Notes under the pieces: generated by a model
Databases searched by the model: none
What the model was told of the DNA's origin: nothing
The model's input: the letters and a program-made list of their open reading frames with translations, nothing else
Made by a program: the position numbers and the translations under genes
Assembly: GCA_009767595.1 (NCBI GenBank)
Contig: VSDK01010369.1
Location: forward strand, 72,646-136,645
Length of the DNA stretch: 64,000 bases
Direction: 5' to 3'
DNA from: Symbiodinium kawagutii
Lineage: Eukaryota; Sar; Dinophyceae; Suessiales; Symbiodiniaceae
Shown here: positions 20,526 through 31,500 of the stretch, piece after piece
Layout of the letters: each line of letters begins with the position of its first letter
Position numbering within the stretch: position 1 is the stretch's first letter

Positions 20526-20640
20526 TGGATTCTTAAGCCATTGACTGGGACTTCCCGTAGTTTTGGATGGTTTATGATTAAAAGTGACGAACTGGATGAT
20601 AGCTGGAGGTACCCCTATGACTTGAGAAACATGCATATGA
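20519..20640 (-). mobile_element. MITE-like family A copy
   Basis: Left arm ATGGTGGATTCTTAAGCC and right arm GAGGTACCCCTATGACTTGA, ending ATGCATATG. Interior GGTTTATGATTAAAAGTG. Diverged. Confidence 0.6.
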
Positions 20641-21001
20641 CGGTTGATTTGTGTTGGGAATGGCCATGGGATGCCATGGGTTGTCCATTAAAGCAATCCA
20701 TCACGCACTGGACCTTCAGATTGTTGCTATGGATCATAACAATGACCAAAACGTGGACGATTTCGGGATGTGTGCTGAAAGTACAGGACTTTGACCAGCA
20801 CTCAGGGGTAACTTGAGTAAGCGGTTGGGGTCACAACTGCAGTACAACTTGCAACTCTCAACCTTGATGAAGCCTGAGTGAACTGAAGCAGGTAAACGTT
20901 TACCACGGCGGTGCAGTGCCACAGGGCCAGGTTTGGAGGTTGACCAGTAGCTGAACAGCCCAGGTGCTGCTGATTGTTCCTTGATGTTTCCACAATCGCC
21001 A
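20641..21001. other. Stretch without a supported gene
   Basis: An open + frame (ELKQVNVYHGGAVPQGQVWR) at about 20870-20940 is weakly exon-like. A minus ORF covering 20734-21108 overlaps the neighbouring MITE and is not called. Confidence 0.3.
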
Positions 21002-21108
21002 ACTGGTGGTTTCTCAAAATAGGGGTACCCCCAAATCATCCAGTTTATTACCCATTTGTAGTGATAGGCCAACCATTTTTTGGGTTCACAATTTTGAGAA
21101 ATGCCCAA
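21002..21108 (+). mobile_element. MITE-like family A copy
   Basis: One of the best preserved copies: CTGGTGGTTTCTCAAAATAG then GGGTACCCCCAAATCATCC, interior GTTTATTACCCATTTGTAGT, right arm ATTTTGAGAAATGCCCA. Confidence 0.8.
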
Positions 21109-21159
21109 CTACTTTATGGTGATGAATTTCTCCAGTAAACGAAACCCACAGCCCTGCTG

Positions 21160-21346
21160 GTGAACATGAACACCGGAAATGACCAATTGGCGGATTGTTT
21201 CCCAGGCTTTCTCTACAAAAAGATTGTGATTTTCCACAGGGTAACATCAGGCACAGACAGTTCTTGCTGCTACTCCGTGGCAGACATTTTCCACCGAGCC
21301 ATCAAGATTATGGACGATCATTTTCGACCATTTGTCAACAATCGTT
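21160..21346 (+). CDS. Weak candidate coding stretch
   Basis: 62-codon frame reading DQLADCFPGFLYKKIVIFHR... to a stop. No clear GT-AG borders. Composition is only moderately protein-like. Confidence 0.25.
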
Positions 21347-21500
21347 GACAATCTCTTGTCATCATTACCCCAGCAGCCATTGTTACTTGTTCTTACTTTA
21401 TAGATTTTCATAGCTATTTAGCATCATTATTGATGAAAAAAACATTCATCACTAGCCATCAGTCAAAAATTATCCAAAAGCCACGGGGTTGACCAGCCAG

Positions 21501-21645
21501 ACCAGGGGGACGGTAGCACCAACCACGGCGTGCAACGAGCAGCCCTTTCCGGCACAGGATGTGACCGGCAACTCGCAGGGTGAAATCACCGCCGGAGTCC
21601 GTGGGGGATCCCAGAGGTTTAGGCACGTGTTCCAACAACTTTTTG
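21501..21645 (+). CDS. Candidate exon, unknown protein
   Basis: Acceptor GACCAGCCAG, 145-bp frame TRGTVAPTTACNEQPFPAQD...GVRGGSQRFRHVFQQLF, donor GTGAGT at 21646. The other two frames stop early, so the reading is unambiguous. Product unknown. Confidence 0.6.
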
Positions 21646-21662
21646 GTGAGTCAATGAATGGT

Positions 21663-21812
21663 CTGGTTGGTGGTTTGATTTACATTTTTTCCATAGTAAT
21701 CAACAATAATGGTTAAACAACTACTGGTTGGTGGTTTGATCGACATTTTTTTTCCCTAGTAATCAACAATAATGATTAAACAACTGCTGGTTGGTGGTTT
21801 GATTGACATTTG
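21663..21812. repeat. Tandem repeat, about 62-bp unit, 2.4 copies
   Basis: Unit starts CTGGTTGGTGGTTTGAT, continues with a T-run and TAGTAATCAACAATAATG and ends GTTAAACAACTA. Two full units and part of a third start 17 bp after the exon donor. GGTTAAACAACTACTGGTTGG-like words (shorter pieces) also occur at about 34612, 38356 and 48455. Confidence 0.85.
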
Positions 21813-22996
21813 TTATTGTCATTGTTGACAAATGGTTGGTTGACAAGCATTTTTTTCATAGGGGTTGAAACCACCAACCAGATGGTTGAGTTGATAATAT
21901 TCAGGCAGTGTTTGATATATTGCTTCATAAAGTTGAATGAATGGTTGAGAATCATGGTTCATGATGTTCACTCAATGGTTGACAGTTGATAGGGGTTCAT
22001 AGCATTCACTTCATGGTTGATAATGGTTAACGACGCGCAAGAAATGTGGTTGATGATGCTTCATAATGGTTAAAAGATGCTTCATAATGGTTAAAAGAAA
22101 GTCTTCAACACATGGCCTTGATATCATTCGAAATCGGCTACAGTACGTCAAATGTGTGTGTATACATATACCTAGGTTACGTGTATTGAAAGGAAATGCA
22201 GAGGAATGTAGTGCAATGTATTGCGCAGTAATCAGAGACAATATCATGTATGTACGTGTATATCTCTCTCTCTTTCTCTCTTGAGTCATATATATATATA
22301 GACATATATGCACATAGATATATGTATAAATATAGACAAGCAGAAGCAAGCAAACTGCGCTAGAGAACACGATCAAGCCAATGGTGGGTCCCCTATTTCC
22401 TTGATAGTCATTGATGGTTATTACATATTCAACCTTAAAAGTTATCGATTTGCTTCACAGAACTCCATAAAGATATCAATACTGACTCTGAGCTCCGTGA
22501 TCATTACTTGTTCCATTCTGATCCGGGCTATGTTTCTTGACGCTTGTTGGTTCTTGAAGATGAATCGCCACCAGCGCAGTGATGGCATTGCGGACTCAGA
22601 GTTGGTGCATCCAACCTCTCTTCCCAGTGGTCCGGTTTGACTCCTGCCTCAAAACTGGTACCTGTTGACCAGTCGCTGGATCTGAAGAGACTTTTGCTGA
22701 ACTTCTACCGCTTGACTTTTAGCAGTTCTTGATTGGTAAAACCAGCAAATCCTTGGTTCCTCTTGTTAGCATTTGCTGTTCATAGGCCGCAATGGTCTGC
22801 AAAACAACGGATTTATTCGTTGGTAAATCAATAAACCATTGGTTACCAATGGCAGGACAAGTAACACCCAGGCAACCATTATACACCATCACCATCCATC
22901 ACCATCATAAACCATTCTTAGCCATTATTTACCATTGTTCATAGCATCAACCATAGCAACAACCATGGTATCAACCACAGGTTCTACCGCAAGCAG
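21813..22996. other. Intron-like DNA
   Basis: ATGGTTGATAATGGTTAA words (21830-22100), a CTCTCTCTCTTTCTCTC run at about 22265 and (TA)n at 22290. A + frame ending SDGIADSELVHPTSLPSGPV near 22560-22640 is a weak exon candidate. Confidence 0.35.
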
Positions 22997-23056
22997 CTCT
23001 GCAGGACAGGCGAAAGAAGACTGGCAAAACTTCGTAGCGACGGAGCCGCTTGTCCG
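22997..23056 (+). CDS. Candidate exon, frame uncertain
   Basis: Between CGCAAGCAG and GTTGGT. One frame reads SAGQAKEDWQNFVATEPLVR, another RTGERRLAKLRSDGAACP. Short GC-rich island. Confidence 0.35.
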
Positions 23057-23721
23057 GTTGGTCGGTTGGTATATCCAATGGGGCAACCAACGGGTATACC
23101 CAGGTTGGTGTAGCATCAATGGGTATACCTGGGTATAGAACCTAGTAAGTTCCAGACTATACATAGGAATAATGTACTTTTGGTGAATATCAATGGGTAT
23201 ATCTACGGGATGATGACTATATCGATTATGGATTGATTCCTGGTTGGGTAACTGAAGGTCATTTTAGTGCTTCTAATCATCAGTAATGGTCAGATCACAC
23301 GACGCAACCGAGTTGACGAGATTTGGTTGAATTGGCTATGTTCCTATGAAGTGACATGCACTTGAGCAGATTTTCATTTAGACTGGAAGATGTAATTGTT
23401 AATTAAAACAAAACCCCATGGCACAACTCCTTGGACTTCAGATCAGACCAGACACCATTGTTGAGCTGCTGTGTTCTGCCAGCAGGTGATATCTATGGTT
23501 GGCTCATTTGGGTAGCTGGCTATCCAATTATTGTGCATGAATGAATCATTGCTGCTGTGATATATTATTTACTTGTTGTCATAAATTGCTGTACGTGAAT
23601 CATTGCTACTTGCTGGTGATCCCTTTTTCAATTAGTTGGTGATGAATCACCAGTGGATCACCAGTTTCAGCAGTAAGGCCATGATACTAATCAATTACCG
23701 GTGATCCCTTTGTCACCCTCC
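23057..23721. other. Stretch without a recognisable gene
   Basis: Contains GGGTATACC words at about 23090-23200 and repeated GCTGGTGAT/CACCAGT phrases near 23610-23670. No gene. Confidence 0.35.
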
Positions 23722-23770
23722 GGTAAACTAACCTGGAAGTGGAAAATCTACCATTTATAGCTGGTTTACC
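23722..23770. repeat. Family B inverted-repeat element
   Basis: GGTAAACTAACCTGGAAG ... ATAGCTGGTTTACC: the ends are inverted copies of each other over about 10 bp. Shortest intact copy of the family. Confidence 0.6.
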
Positions 23771-23874
23771 TATGGAAAATGGGGTGATTTCTGACTTCCA
23801 GGGAGTCACCCGAGTCATCACCGGCGGTTCACCTGTTGCCTGTTGTTGCTGAGGCTGTATCCCTATTTGGCAAG

Positions 23875-23973
23875 CCACGCTGGGTCCAAAGGCGGCGCTT
23901 TGAGCCATGGGAATGCCACGGGGATCAGGGGCGGCTGCGGTCCAAAAGTCCCGAGTTTGTCGAGTTGCAGAAG
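23875..23973 (+). CDS. Candidate exon, unknown protein
   Basis: Exactly 33 codons between TTTGGCAAG and GTTGAC: PRWVQRRRFEPWECHGDQGR...SKSPEFVELQK. Phase 0 at both ends. Basic and hydrophilic; no family recognised. Confidence 0.55.
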
Positions 23974-24156
23974 GTTGACCCGTTTTCGACCTTGGGCTTT
24001 TTGTTTGTTGAAGCTTATTGATCAATGAAGTCATGGAAATGATATGAGGGTTCGCAACATTGATCAACAACTGTTCTTGGGACTCTGAGTTGACCATATG
24101 AACTTGTTCTGAACTTTTTGGTGAAGGAATCACCCCATGGTTTCACCCCACCCCAG

Positions 24157-24257
24157 CAACACTGCCGCGCAGTCAATGCCCGCTATGCTGGGAACTTCCT
24201 GACGACCCTCGAGTTACGTTGGGAACCGAGCTACGCCATGACTGGCCAGCGGAGGAT
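24157..24257 (+). CDS. Candidate exon, unknown protein
   Basis: Acceptor CCACCCCAG, frame QHCRAVNARYAGNFLTTLEL then RWEPSYAMTGQRR, donor GTAAAT at 24258. Strong composition contrast with the flanks. Confidence 0.5.
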
Positions 24258-24286
24258 GTAAATTCATTCACGGGGCATTAGGGAAG

Positions 24287-24474
24287 CCAGAGCAATCCTC
24301 CCAGTTCCTCCATAGTAGGCAAGCAGGGAACCCCATGGCCAAGGCAACTGGCAGGGCAGGGCACAGAATCATCGATCTTTCTGGACACGGGATGGTCAAC
24401 CCCAAGATCTGTTCCGGCAAAACCGTTTGGCAATTCAGGACCCTCAAAGCTGAGGAAATGTTTCTGGACATTCT
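24287..24474 (+). CDS. Candidate exon, unknown protein
   Basis: After AGGGAAG the frame reads PEQSSQFLHSRQAGNPMAKA..., then GHGMVNPKICSGKTVWQFRT and LKAEEMFLDI, reaching a GTAGTA donor. Only 29 bp from the preceding candidate, so one of the two borders may be wrong. Confidence 0.35.
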
Positions 24475-24847
24475 GTAGTAGGAAAGGTGCAAAAACTGCA
24501 CGTGACATTGGAAAGCTCCTCCCCAGATGACACGAATTTGGTGGACACTGCCCCTGAACGGCTTGCCCTTGAAACCTGCAGATTTCGTATTGCCTTTCGG
24601 ACTCACGGGATCAACCATTGTAAATGGGTACTCACCAAGATATTTAACCATCAGAAACAAAAACCCCTACAAACTGGCATTAAGCATTTTTAATCGGAAT
24701 TAACCATGATTGACCATCTCAACTACCCATGAAACCCAACCCGGTTCAAAGCAGCATCACCTAATTTGAGATCTCCCAGCGCGTGGTTTCGGTTACGGAT
24801 CTCTACGACGAAACCCGCTGCCCCACCGCCAAGTTGATACCCTGCAG
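24475..24847. other. Stretch without a supported gene
   Basis: TTAACCATCAGAAAC/TTGACCATC words; otherwise nothing recognised. Confidence 0.3.
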
Positions 24848-24914
24848 AGCGATTTGTTGTACGCCGTGGGTTCGGTGCTCTTTGTGCTTCTCTGTGACCT
24901 CGGCATGGTGCTGG
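24848..24914 (+). CDS. Candidate exon encoding a membrane helix
   Basis: After acceptor ACCCTGCAG the frame reads SDLLYAVGSVLFVLLCDLGM VLG, about 20 hydrophobic residues typical of a transmembrane helix. The end fits a GC-type donor (GG|GCAGAT), a class used in dinoflagellate genes. Likely part of a multi-pass protein with the islands at 34347, 37626 and 39617. Confidence 0.5.
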
Positions 24915-25049
24915 GCAGATGAGTTCACCACAGGAGATGCACATGGCGGCTTGAGCCACCGATTTGGCGCCTGGGGAATGGTGAATGATAGTGTGGCTAA
25001 ACAACTACTAATGAATGGTTAATGATAATGGTTAATGATAGTGTGGGGA
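24915..25049. repeat. ATGGTTAATGATAG degenerate tract
   Basis: Repeated AATGGTTAATGATAATGG words leading into a MITE copy. Confidence 0.5.
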
Positions 25050-25160
25050 ATATGGGTGTTTCTTAAAATTGGGAAGCCCCAGAGTTTTGGTTGGTTTAGT
25101 ACTATTAAAGATTAGTATTGGATGATTTCGGGGTATCCCTATTTGCAGAAACCACCATGT
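25050..25160 (-). mobile_element. MITE-like family A copy
   Basis: TATGGGTGTTTCTTAAAATT, GTTTTGGTTGGTTTAGTAC, GGATGATTTCGGGGTATCCC and AGAAACCACCATGT give the complete reverse-oriented layout. Confidence 0.75.
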
Positions 25161-25587
25161 GGCTTGGGAACAAGCCATCTATAACGATACAAAGCTATTT
25201 GGCTTGGCAAAGCACTCCTAAGCTTATGGAAAGCCATTGGTGCTGCAATGGCGAATGGAATCTCTCATTCACAATCGTTCACCAGCAGTGAACCATTAGA
25301 AATCGCAATCAATCACTATGGTGGGCCGTTCACTAGCTTGCCAGTATCAATCAGCAATTACCCCTCTATGAAGGATTATTGACCATTATGAAACACTATT
25401 AATGGCTACTACGCCACTATCAAACATTAACAACCATTCTCGGCTAATCTAATAAACCATCGACCTTGGGCTGGGTTGACCAGCTGATCCCTCATAGTGA
25501 ATTCAAAGTGCACATCACCAACAAGCAAAGACGCTGAAGAGATGCTCACCGACGATAGCTAACAAATACACACGCACACACATATAC
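25161..25587. other. Stretch without a recognisable gene
   Basis: AACCATTAG/CACTATTAATGG complement-type degenerate words. No gene. Confidence 0.4.
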
Positions 25588-25700
25588 CTGGTGGATTCTC
25601 AAAAATGGGGTCGCCCCAGATCATCCTTTTCAAACTATCTATAGTAATAAAATTAAACATCTTTTTTGGTCCACTATTTGAGAAAGGAAACACCAATATG
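25588..25700 (+). mobile_element. MITE-like family A copy
   Basis: CTGGTGGATTCTCAAAAATG, GTCGCCCCAGATCATCC, interior CTATCTATAGTAATAAA, and right arm CACTATTTGAGAAAGGAAAC. Confidence 0.7.
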
Positions 25701-26370
25701 AATATGCATGTTGCAGTATATCATGTCCTATGTGATCTTTTCAAATACATTGAGCAGGGTAATTTCATTCACGCGTCAGAATGCATTGGCCCTATGCATA
25801 TACGCTTTAAACATATCCAAGGTACATCTGTACATAGATTCATATACACATCCAGCCACACTTTTGAACCACACCTTGCAACGGTAGGTATCTTTTTTCC
25901 TTCCATAGATGGTACACTGATATCCACCATTTAAAGGATGATAGAAAGCCCCCCCAAACCCACCCTTCGTACACAAAATCAGTGTTTGGGTCCCCGCACC
26001 CTTTTCGATCTAAGATTACGAACCACACGTTGTGGTTGTTTATCCAATTATGCTTCAAATGGTGATAATGAACCATCAATGGATATAAGTATGTCATAGA
26101 CAATATACTATATATCGATAATACCATGATATAGATCCTAGAGTAATATATATACCCTCGTGGATTATAAACTATAATTATTCATATCAATATATTTTAC
26201 ATATTATGGTTCACCAAATCTATAATAAACCCACATTTATAGTATATTGATGAACCACCATAATCTATGATAATAGTAAACTATAGTGTTTCATATCTAT
26301 TATATTGATAAACGATTACTATTATTATAGTAATATAACGATTATATCCACTCATACCTCTATGGTTCAG
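25701..26370. other. AT-rich stretch without a gene
   Basis: CTATAATAAACC/TATAGTATATTG words from 26090 to 26340. No coding feature. Confidence 0.4.
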
Positions 26371-26481
26371 CGGTTCGTCGCCACAGCACCAGCTCTTCCG
26401 CCAGGTCTCTGGTTCCAGCTGCAAGCGGTGTGGCTCAGCTTCTTGAGCCCGGGAGCCCGGCATGGAAGCCACGCATCGCAG
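26371..26481 (+). CDS. Candidate exon, unknown protein
   Basis: Exactly 37 codons between ATGGTTCAG and GTGACG: RFVATAPALPPGLWFQLQAV then WLSFLSPGARHGSHASQ. Phase 0 at both ends. The minus strand is also open but lacks matching borders. Confidence 0.55.
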
Positions 26482-27485
26482 GTGACGGAACGGTGGGCTG
26501 GTCATCAGCAGCGGATGAGGTGCCGCCTGTTGTGATAGGGTAGGGGTGGGGGAGCCTGGCAATGAAAATCGCGCGAAGTCATTTTTTTTTGGAAATCGAG
26601 GGCGGGTGCAGAACTGATTTGCGATTTATCGTTATTAGGTGATGAGAATTATGTCTGATCAAACTAGTTATTAATTAGTTATGATAATGCTGGTAAGTAG
26701 TTATTGGCATACTTTAATCGTTTATGGGATAGCTAAGATAGATAATATTATTGGTAATGAAGCTATTGCTATAATCGACCAGATAGTGATCCTGGAGTAG
26801 ATGCTGACCATTAGTTAGTGGATCACCCACATACCAGCAAATGGTTTCACCATTGAGTATAAATGTCATTTTTTCTACTCAAGGATGGTTATGTATACGA
26901 CTGTAATAAGTATGATGATTCTGAACCATTGCAGCACTCATGGCTGTGATGGGATAAATCGTGACAAGGAAATTATTTACAACGGCTTTTGGCTTTACTT
27001 CCCATCAATTGCTGGTTATCCAACTACTTCTTCTAGAGATCAGGACAGCTAGCATTCTATCACCTTTTCTTGACCATGGGTCATGCCACTGCCATATACA
27101 GTATTCAAAATACACATTACTAAATTGTTGGTCATCACCACGTCATGTTTTTGAAGAAATCTTTTGTATCTACTGTCAATGTAGCTGTCTCATGTTTCTC
27201 CCGTTCGCTCAGTCATCTGATTCGCTCAGGTCTGTTCATCATCCTGCTCTCCTTGCCGATTGCATACGTCTGCTGCCTTGGTGTCCACCGGGGTAATATT
27301 ACTGGGTAGTGAAGCCAACTGCAGGAGTTAATGGTCATGGTTGATGGTGTTGCGTGATGATAGATGGTATGTCGTCAGTGCTCATGATGGTGGTAGGGTT
27401 TGGAAACCGCGCCCTATACCCTCAGGTGCATGACATGATGCCTGTTGAGCTTTAACTCATGGAGTTTATGTCTCAAGAATAATAG
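26482..27485. other. Stretch without a supported gene
   Basis: AT-rich with TTAGTTATTAATTAGTTATG-type words. A + ORF at 26961-27296 has neutral composition and no known domain. Confidence 0.35.
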
Positions 27486-27610
27486 CAGGGTCAACCAACA
27501 ATAGTAGTAGGGTTAATAACCAACAATAGTCGGCTTAATAACCAACAACAGAAGGGTCAACAACCAGCAAAAATAGGGTTATCATATAACCAACAACAGT
27601 AGGGTATACT
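27486..27610. repeat. Degenerate tandem repeat, unit about 25 bp
   Basis: Five units built on GGGTTAATAACCAACAATAG with variable spacing and substitutions. Confidence 0.75.
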
Positions 27611-27650
27611 TGACAATAGAAACATGAATCACAATGGTGGAGTGTTGAGC

Positions 27651-27732
27651 TTCGAAGCTTCCAGGCAGACAACCAGCGACCGAACTTCAGGTCTTAACGC
27701 CCGCAGAGAAGCTGACGGTGCCGCAGCTTCCA
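27651..27732 (+). CDS. Weak candidate exon
   Basis: GC-rich island. One frame reads EASRQTTSDRTSGLNARREA..., another LPGRQPATELQVLTPAEKLT. A GTGGTG follows at about 27735. Frame undetermined. Confidence 0.3.
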
Positions 27733-28201
27733 GCGGTGGTGGGGTGTTCTGCTGTGTTCGGCTAAGGCTTGTGAAACAGCTTAAGGAGCGTCCAGCTCAG
27801 TACAAGGTCAATCTTTATTACTCGTGGTTCACGCATGAGATATCACTTGTTATTTACTCATTTTATTGCTTGGTATTCACTCGTGAGATTACTTGGTATT
27901 CACTCATGTGTGTGGGGATATATTGGTCATGGTTTCGAAAGGATCCCATCATAACATCCAAGCAAAGTCACAGTCATTTTGAAGCGAAAGGAAGCTGTTT
28001 CACGCCCCTAGACTTGGCTTGTAGCTTGATGAGTTGTCGTGCTTGGAGCTTGCTGGCGACTTCGAAATTGGCAAAGTGTCATCATTCGAAATGGTAACAA
28101 TTATAATGGTTAACACTGATTATTATGGTTCATTGATGATGATGTGGGTTATCAGCTGCTGCCATGCTGGGGCCGATAGTGGTACTCCAACCATCTTGCA
28201 G
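27733..28201. other. Stretch without a supported gene
   Basis: ATTACTCGTGGTTCACGCATG / ACTCATGTG-type repeated phrases (each shorter than 20 bases) at 27815-27910. Nothing else. Confidence 0.3.
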
Positions 28202-28332
28202 TGTATCAGTGGGGCGAACGGTGGAGCCATGACCGGATTAGTCTTGGATGATATCCAGACCCCCAATATCCAAATGCTGGCTTCCTGTCAAGCTGTCAAG
28301 CAAGAACTGCTCCAGCTGCTCAAGTGTCACAG
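28202..28332 (+). CDS. Candidate exon, unknown protein
   Basis: Acceptor CCATCTTGCAG, frame CISGANGGAMTGLVLDDIQT...CQAVKQELLQLLKCH, donor GTGACC at 28333. A second frame runs across the donor into a hydrophobic segment (TSFLALFLIVGIGAPA), so the border is not certain. Confidence 0.5.
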
Positions 28333-29126
28333 GTGACCTCGTTCTTAGCGCTGTTTCTGATAGTGGGCATTGGTGCGCCGGCCTAGAGTGGAGCCAGTCA
28401 GACCTTGTGATGCCTGACAGTGGCTGTGGGGAAGTGATAAGAATACCCAAGGGGAAGGGTATAGCAGATACTAGAGTGTGCATGTAGTGCATATGTGTTC
28501 TCTTGTCTTTGTTGATCTGTTTACCTACGTTTTCCTTGTATACCTAGATCTACAATCACACAGATCTATCCATGAAATGTATATCGATTATTTTCATCGG
28601 AAGAAGATGCACCTGCAAAGATCAAGTTGCAACAAGCAGCACCTTTTAAGACTTTCTCAAGTCATGGCCGCCCGGCGGTCGATAGCTGTGGTTTCAACGA
28701 TCCAAAGATGGTGTTATCAACGCTGTGTTTCCACAGGGTTTGAACTTAGAACCCCTATAATTATGACAAGTAGCCAGTTGTGAAGTGGGGATGCGCATCC
28801 AAGGATGACAGAGACACGTTGGATGTCCGCCAGTAGTTATTCCTCCGGGTCCACGTGCGTATTGCAAGACGTTTCTCCTCCTTTTAAGCTCATATTCTCC
28901 CTCGAAGTTGCTACTTTTTTCCCTCTTGTATTTATGGGACTCTGTGGCCCAGCATTTCAAGATTCAAAGGATGGGCTGTGATGACGTGTGATCTTTTTGT
29001 CTACCTGGCTTTGCATCGGAGCTATTTCGGTGTAACCCCACGATCTGTTGCTTCTCCAGCCATAGGATGATTGGTGGCACCCATCATCACTGCTGCCCGA
29101 AAAGTTTGGAAATCTCTCGGAGTCAG
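28333..29126. other. Stretch without a supported gene
   Basis: Open + frame at about 28335-28487 (DSGHWCAGLEWSQSDLVMPD) may be a continuation of the exon above. The rest is neutral. Confidence 0.3.
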
Positions 29127-29231
29127 CTTCTATGGGCGGTTGCGCAACCGCCGTTGTTGGGGAGAAATATCCGCTGTAGTCTTCTGGCGCCGAATGGCCA
29201 GCTTCAAGTGACATACCTTGGACCTTGCCAC
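29127..29231 (+). CDS. Candidate exon, unknown protein
   Basis: After CGGAGTCAG the frame reads LLWAVAQPPLLGRNIRCSLL then APNGQLQVTYLGPCH to GTACGA. The frame stays open to 29281, so the donor is tentative. It contains a 10-bp palindrome GGTTGCGCAACC. Confidence 0.4.
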
Positions 29232-29328
29232 GTACGACCTGTGCGCCGGTGGGCCACGACAGGGGATACTGCCACGACGTGACTCTCGTCTCGTCTCTGA
29301 GGCAGTGACACAGTCTTTGTCTATGCAG

Positions 29329-29373
29329 ACATTTGGGAGCAGGCGATGGTCGAGCTGGTGCTTCGCCTGACTG
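29329..29373 (+). CDS. Candidate short exon
   Basis: Acceptor with pyrimidine tract (GTCTTTGTCTATGCAG) followed by DIWEQAMVELVLRLTG and GTTGGG. The acceptor is the most canonical in this part of the window. Confidence 0.4.
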
Positions 29374-29869
29374 GTTGGGTTAGCTGGTGCAGAATATAGA
29401 GATCAACAATAATAATACTTAACTTGTTGATATCCGGTAATATCAATAATCATATTAATAATACATAAAATCTATAGATAATAATAAGCAATAATATATT
29501 GATAAGTTGGTCAATCATCAATGATATTGGTTGGCACGCTGGTTGGCCAACTGTAGTGATGGTTGATAGTGGTTAATCATCAATGATATTGTTTATGAAC
29601 CATCCACAATCAAGAACCATCAACTTAAACAAATCAACAATCGTAACGGTTAATGCAGGTCAACCACTGGATGATCATCAACATCCATCCGAAACAATGA
29701 CAGTTTAAATGATTGACATGCAGCTACACACACACAGACTCGTATACACACAAATCTAGGGGTTTACTTCTGTTTGTATGCAGCGGTATGCATATCTACG
29801 TGTCTGTTGTATGAGACATTTGTAATCATTTGCATATATTTTACAGATTCATGTACGCGTGTAGAATTA
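29374..29869. other. Stretch without a recognisable gene
   Basis: Contains a repeated phrase ATCATCAATGATATTG (at about 29515 and 29576). AT-rich. Confidence 0.4.
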
Positions 29870-30135
29870 TGTACACCTATGCACACACACACAGATGTAC
29901 ATATTTTACATACATCATGCTCATATACATATATATATATATAATATATATATTATATATATATATACACGTATATACGCATATAAATAAACAAACAAAT
30001 AAATGAATAAACAAACAAATAGATTCATAAATCAATATATATGTATATATATATATATACATACATACATACATATATTCATATATATATATATACATAC
30101 ATACATATATTCATATATATATATATACACATACA
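29870..30135. repeat. (TA)n, (CATA)n and AACAAATA microsatellite cluster
   Basis: (TA)n blocks at 29925-29970 and 30040-30130, separated by AAATAAACAAACAAATA and (CATA)n. Confidence 0.95.
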
Positions 30136-30211
30136 TACATGGACTTGTCTAGATACACCTGCCCCACATGCCCAATTTCTGAGTTCATCTACGAGCCGGC
30201 TTGACTTCCAG

Positions 30212-30262
30212 CCGGCGGCAGGAGTCCCACCTGCCGATGGCCCTCTCTGCCATGTGTTAGCG
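30212..30262 (+). CDS. Candidate short exon
   Basis: 17 codons between GACTTCCAG and GTGAAT: PAAGVPPADGPLCHVLA. Phase 0 at both ends. Short but with clean borders. Confidence 0.45.
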
Positions 30263-30983
30263 GTGAATCAGATGCCAGTGGCCATGTGTTTGTGCGGTTG
30301 ATGATGCGTAATGATGGTTAGTGAAGGTTAATGATGGCTAATGATGGTTCATGATGGTTACTGATGGTTAATATTATGTGAAAGATAGGTTAAGAAAGGT
30401 ACTTGATGGTTAGTGATGCTTACTAGTTGTTAATGCTTGATAGTCAATGACGCGGTTTCTCATGGGTTTAGAACGTTGATACTGGGTATTGTGTTAATCA
30501 TGTGCAGTAAGGGGTTCATAGTAGATAATAATGATCGGGGAGGGAACCATTTTTTGGCAACTACTACATTCTGAAGCTGGTTCGTAGTGGTTATATACTG
30601 AGGTGAATAATTCAGATGACTAGTGACTGACAAAGGGCCCCTGATGGTTTAGAGTATTTAGTGATCTATAAGCAACACATCCTTGGTTTATCATTGGTAG
30701 TTGGGGTAGAACCAGCCAGCAAATGGGTTACAATCAATTATTTGTGGGTGTATAACAACCAGGATTTGTCAGTTGAAACATCTTATTCAATTGAGGAGAG
30801 ACTTACACGACCACCAAATTGCAGTCTCCACATCTCAGGGTCCTCACTTTGCAAAGCTTCTTTCTTCGGGCCGTGAAATGTGATTTCGATTGGCATGCGC
30901 AATATTTTGCATTGAGAGCGTTGGTGTTCTGCAGGAACCGTTGTGGCCGCAATGCCTTTTCATAATCGTTCAAATTGTTCAAA
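30263..30983. other. Intron-like repeat DNA
   Basis: 30290-30440 is a clear run of ATGGTTAATGATGGC-type words on the + strand. The rest is neutral. Confidence 0.45.
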
Positions 30984-31030
30984 TGTGTGGTTCTCAAAAA
31001 AGGGGACCCCCCTTTTTCGAGAAACCACCA
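30984..31030. mobile_element. Family A solo hairpin (interior deleted)
   Basis: GTGGTTCTCAAAAAAGGGGA joined almost directly to CCCCCTTTTTCGAGAAACCACC, shown here in two pieces. Both terminal arms are kept and the about 70-bp interior is missing. Confidence 0.7.
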
Positions 31031-31381
31031 ACTAGATATTGAACAACATAGATCCTACTCATACTGCAGTTTTGAGGATGCACTTTCTCATGGATTGATT
31101 TCCCAGGAATTGCGGACATTCCAAGCACATGATCGGAGTTGTTTCTGTCTTTGGGTGCTCCATGGAACAGTGTGATCATTCCGCGTTGAACAGACTGGTT
31201 ACTCAATAATGATTAGGAAGGGGTCAAACAATGTGTAGCGTGACTTTTACGACAATGATTAGATTTTGAGAAATCGTTTATTAGCATTTCTCATAATTAT
31301 TGATGTTAATTGATAATCAACCATAATCATGGTGATTGACCATGTGTAGGTGCTATTTCGACAATGGAAGCATCGTGCCAG
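31031..31381. other. Stretch without a supported gene
   Basis: TGATAATCAACCATAATCATGG words near 31310. No feature. Confidence 0.3.
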
Positions 31382-31500
31382 GAAGACCGGATTCCTACGG
31401 TCATCATGTCGGCCGGAGTGAATTGTCGGTGCCTCAAAGGTTTTGGCCTTGGCTTGCCACTGGTGAACCAAGCACCATGGGTACGGAGTGGGATCCCCCA
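31382..31500 (+). CDS. Candidate exon, unknown protein
   Basis: Acceptor CGTGCCAG and donor GTGAGG at 31501 enclose 119 bp. One frame reads EDRIPTVIMSAGVNCRCLKG..., another RPDSYGHHVGRSELSVPQRF.... Both stay open. Confidence 0.45.
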
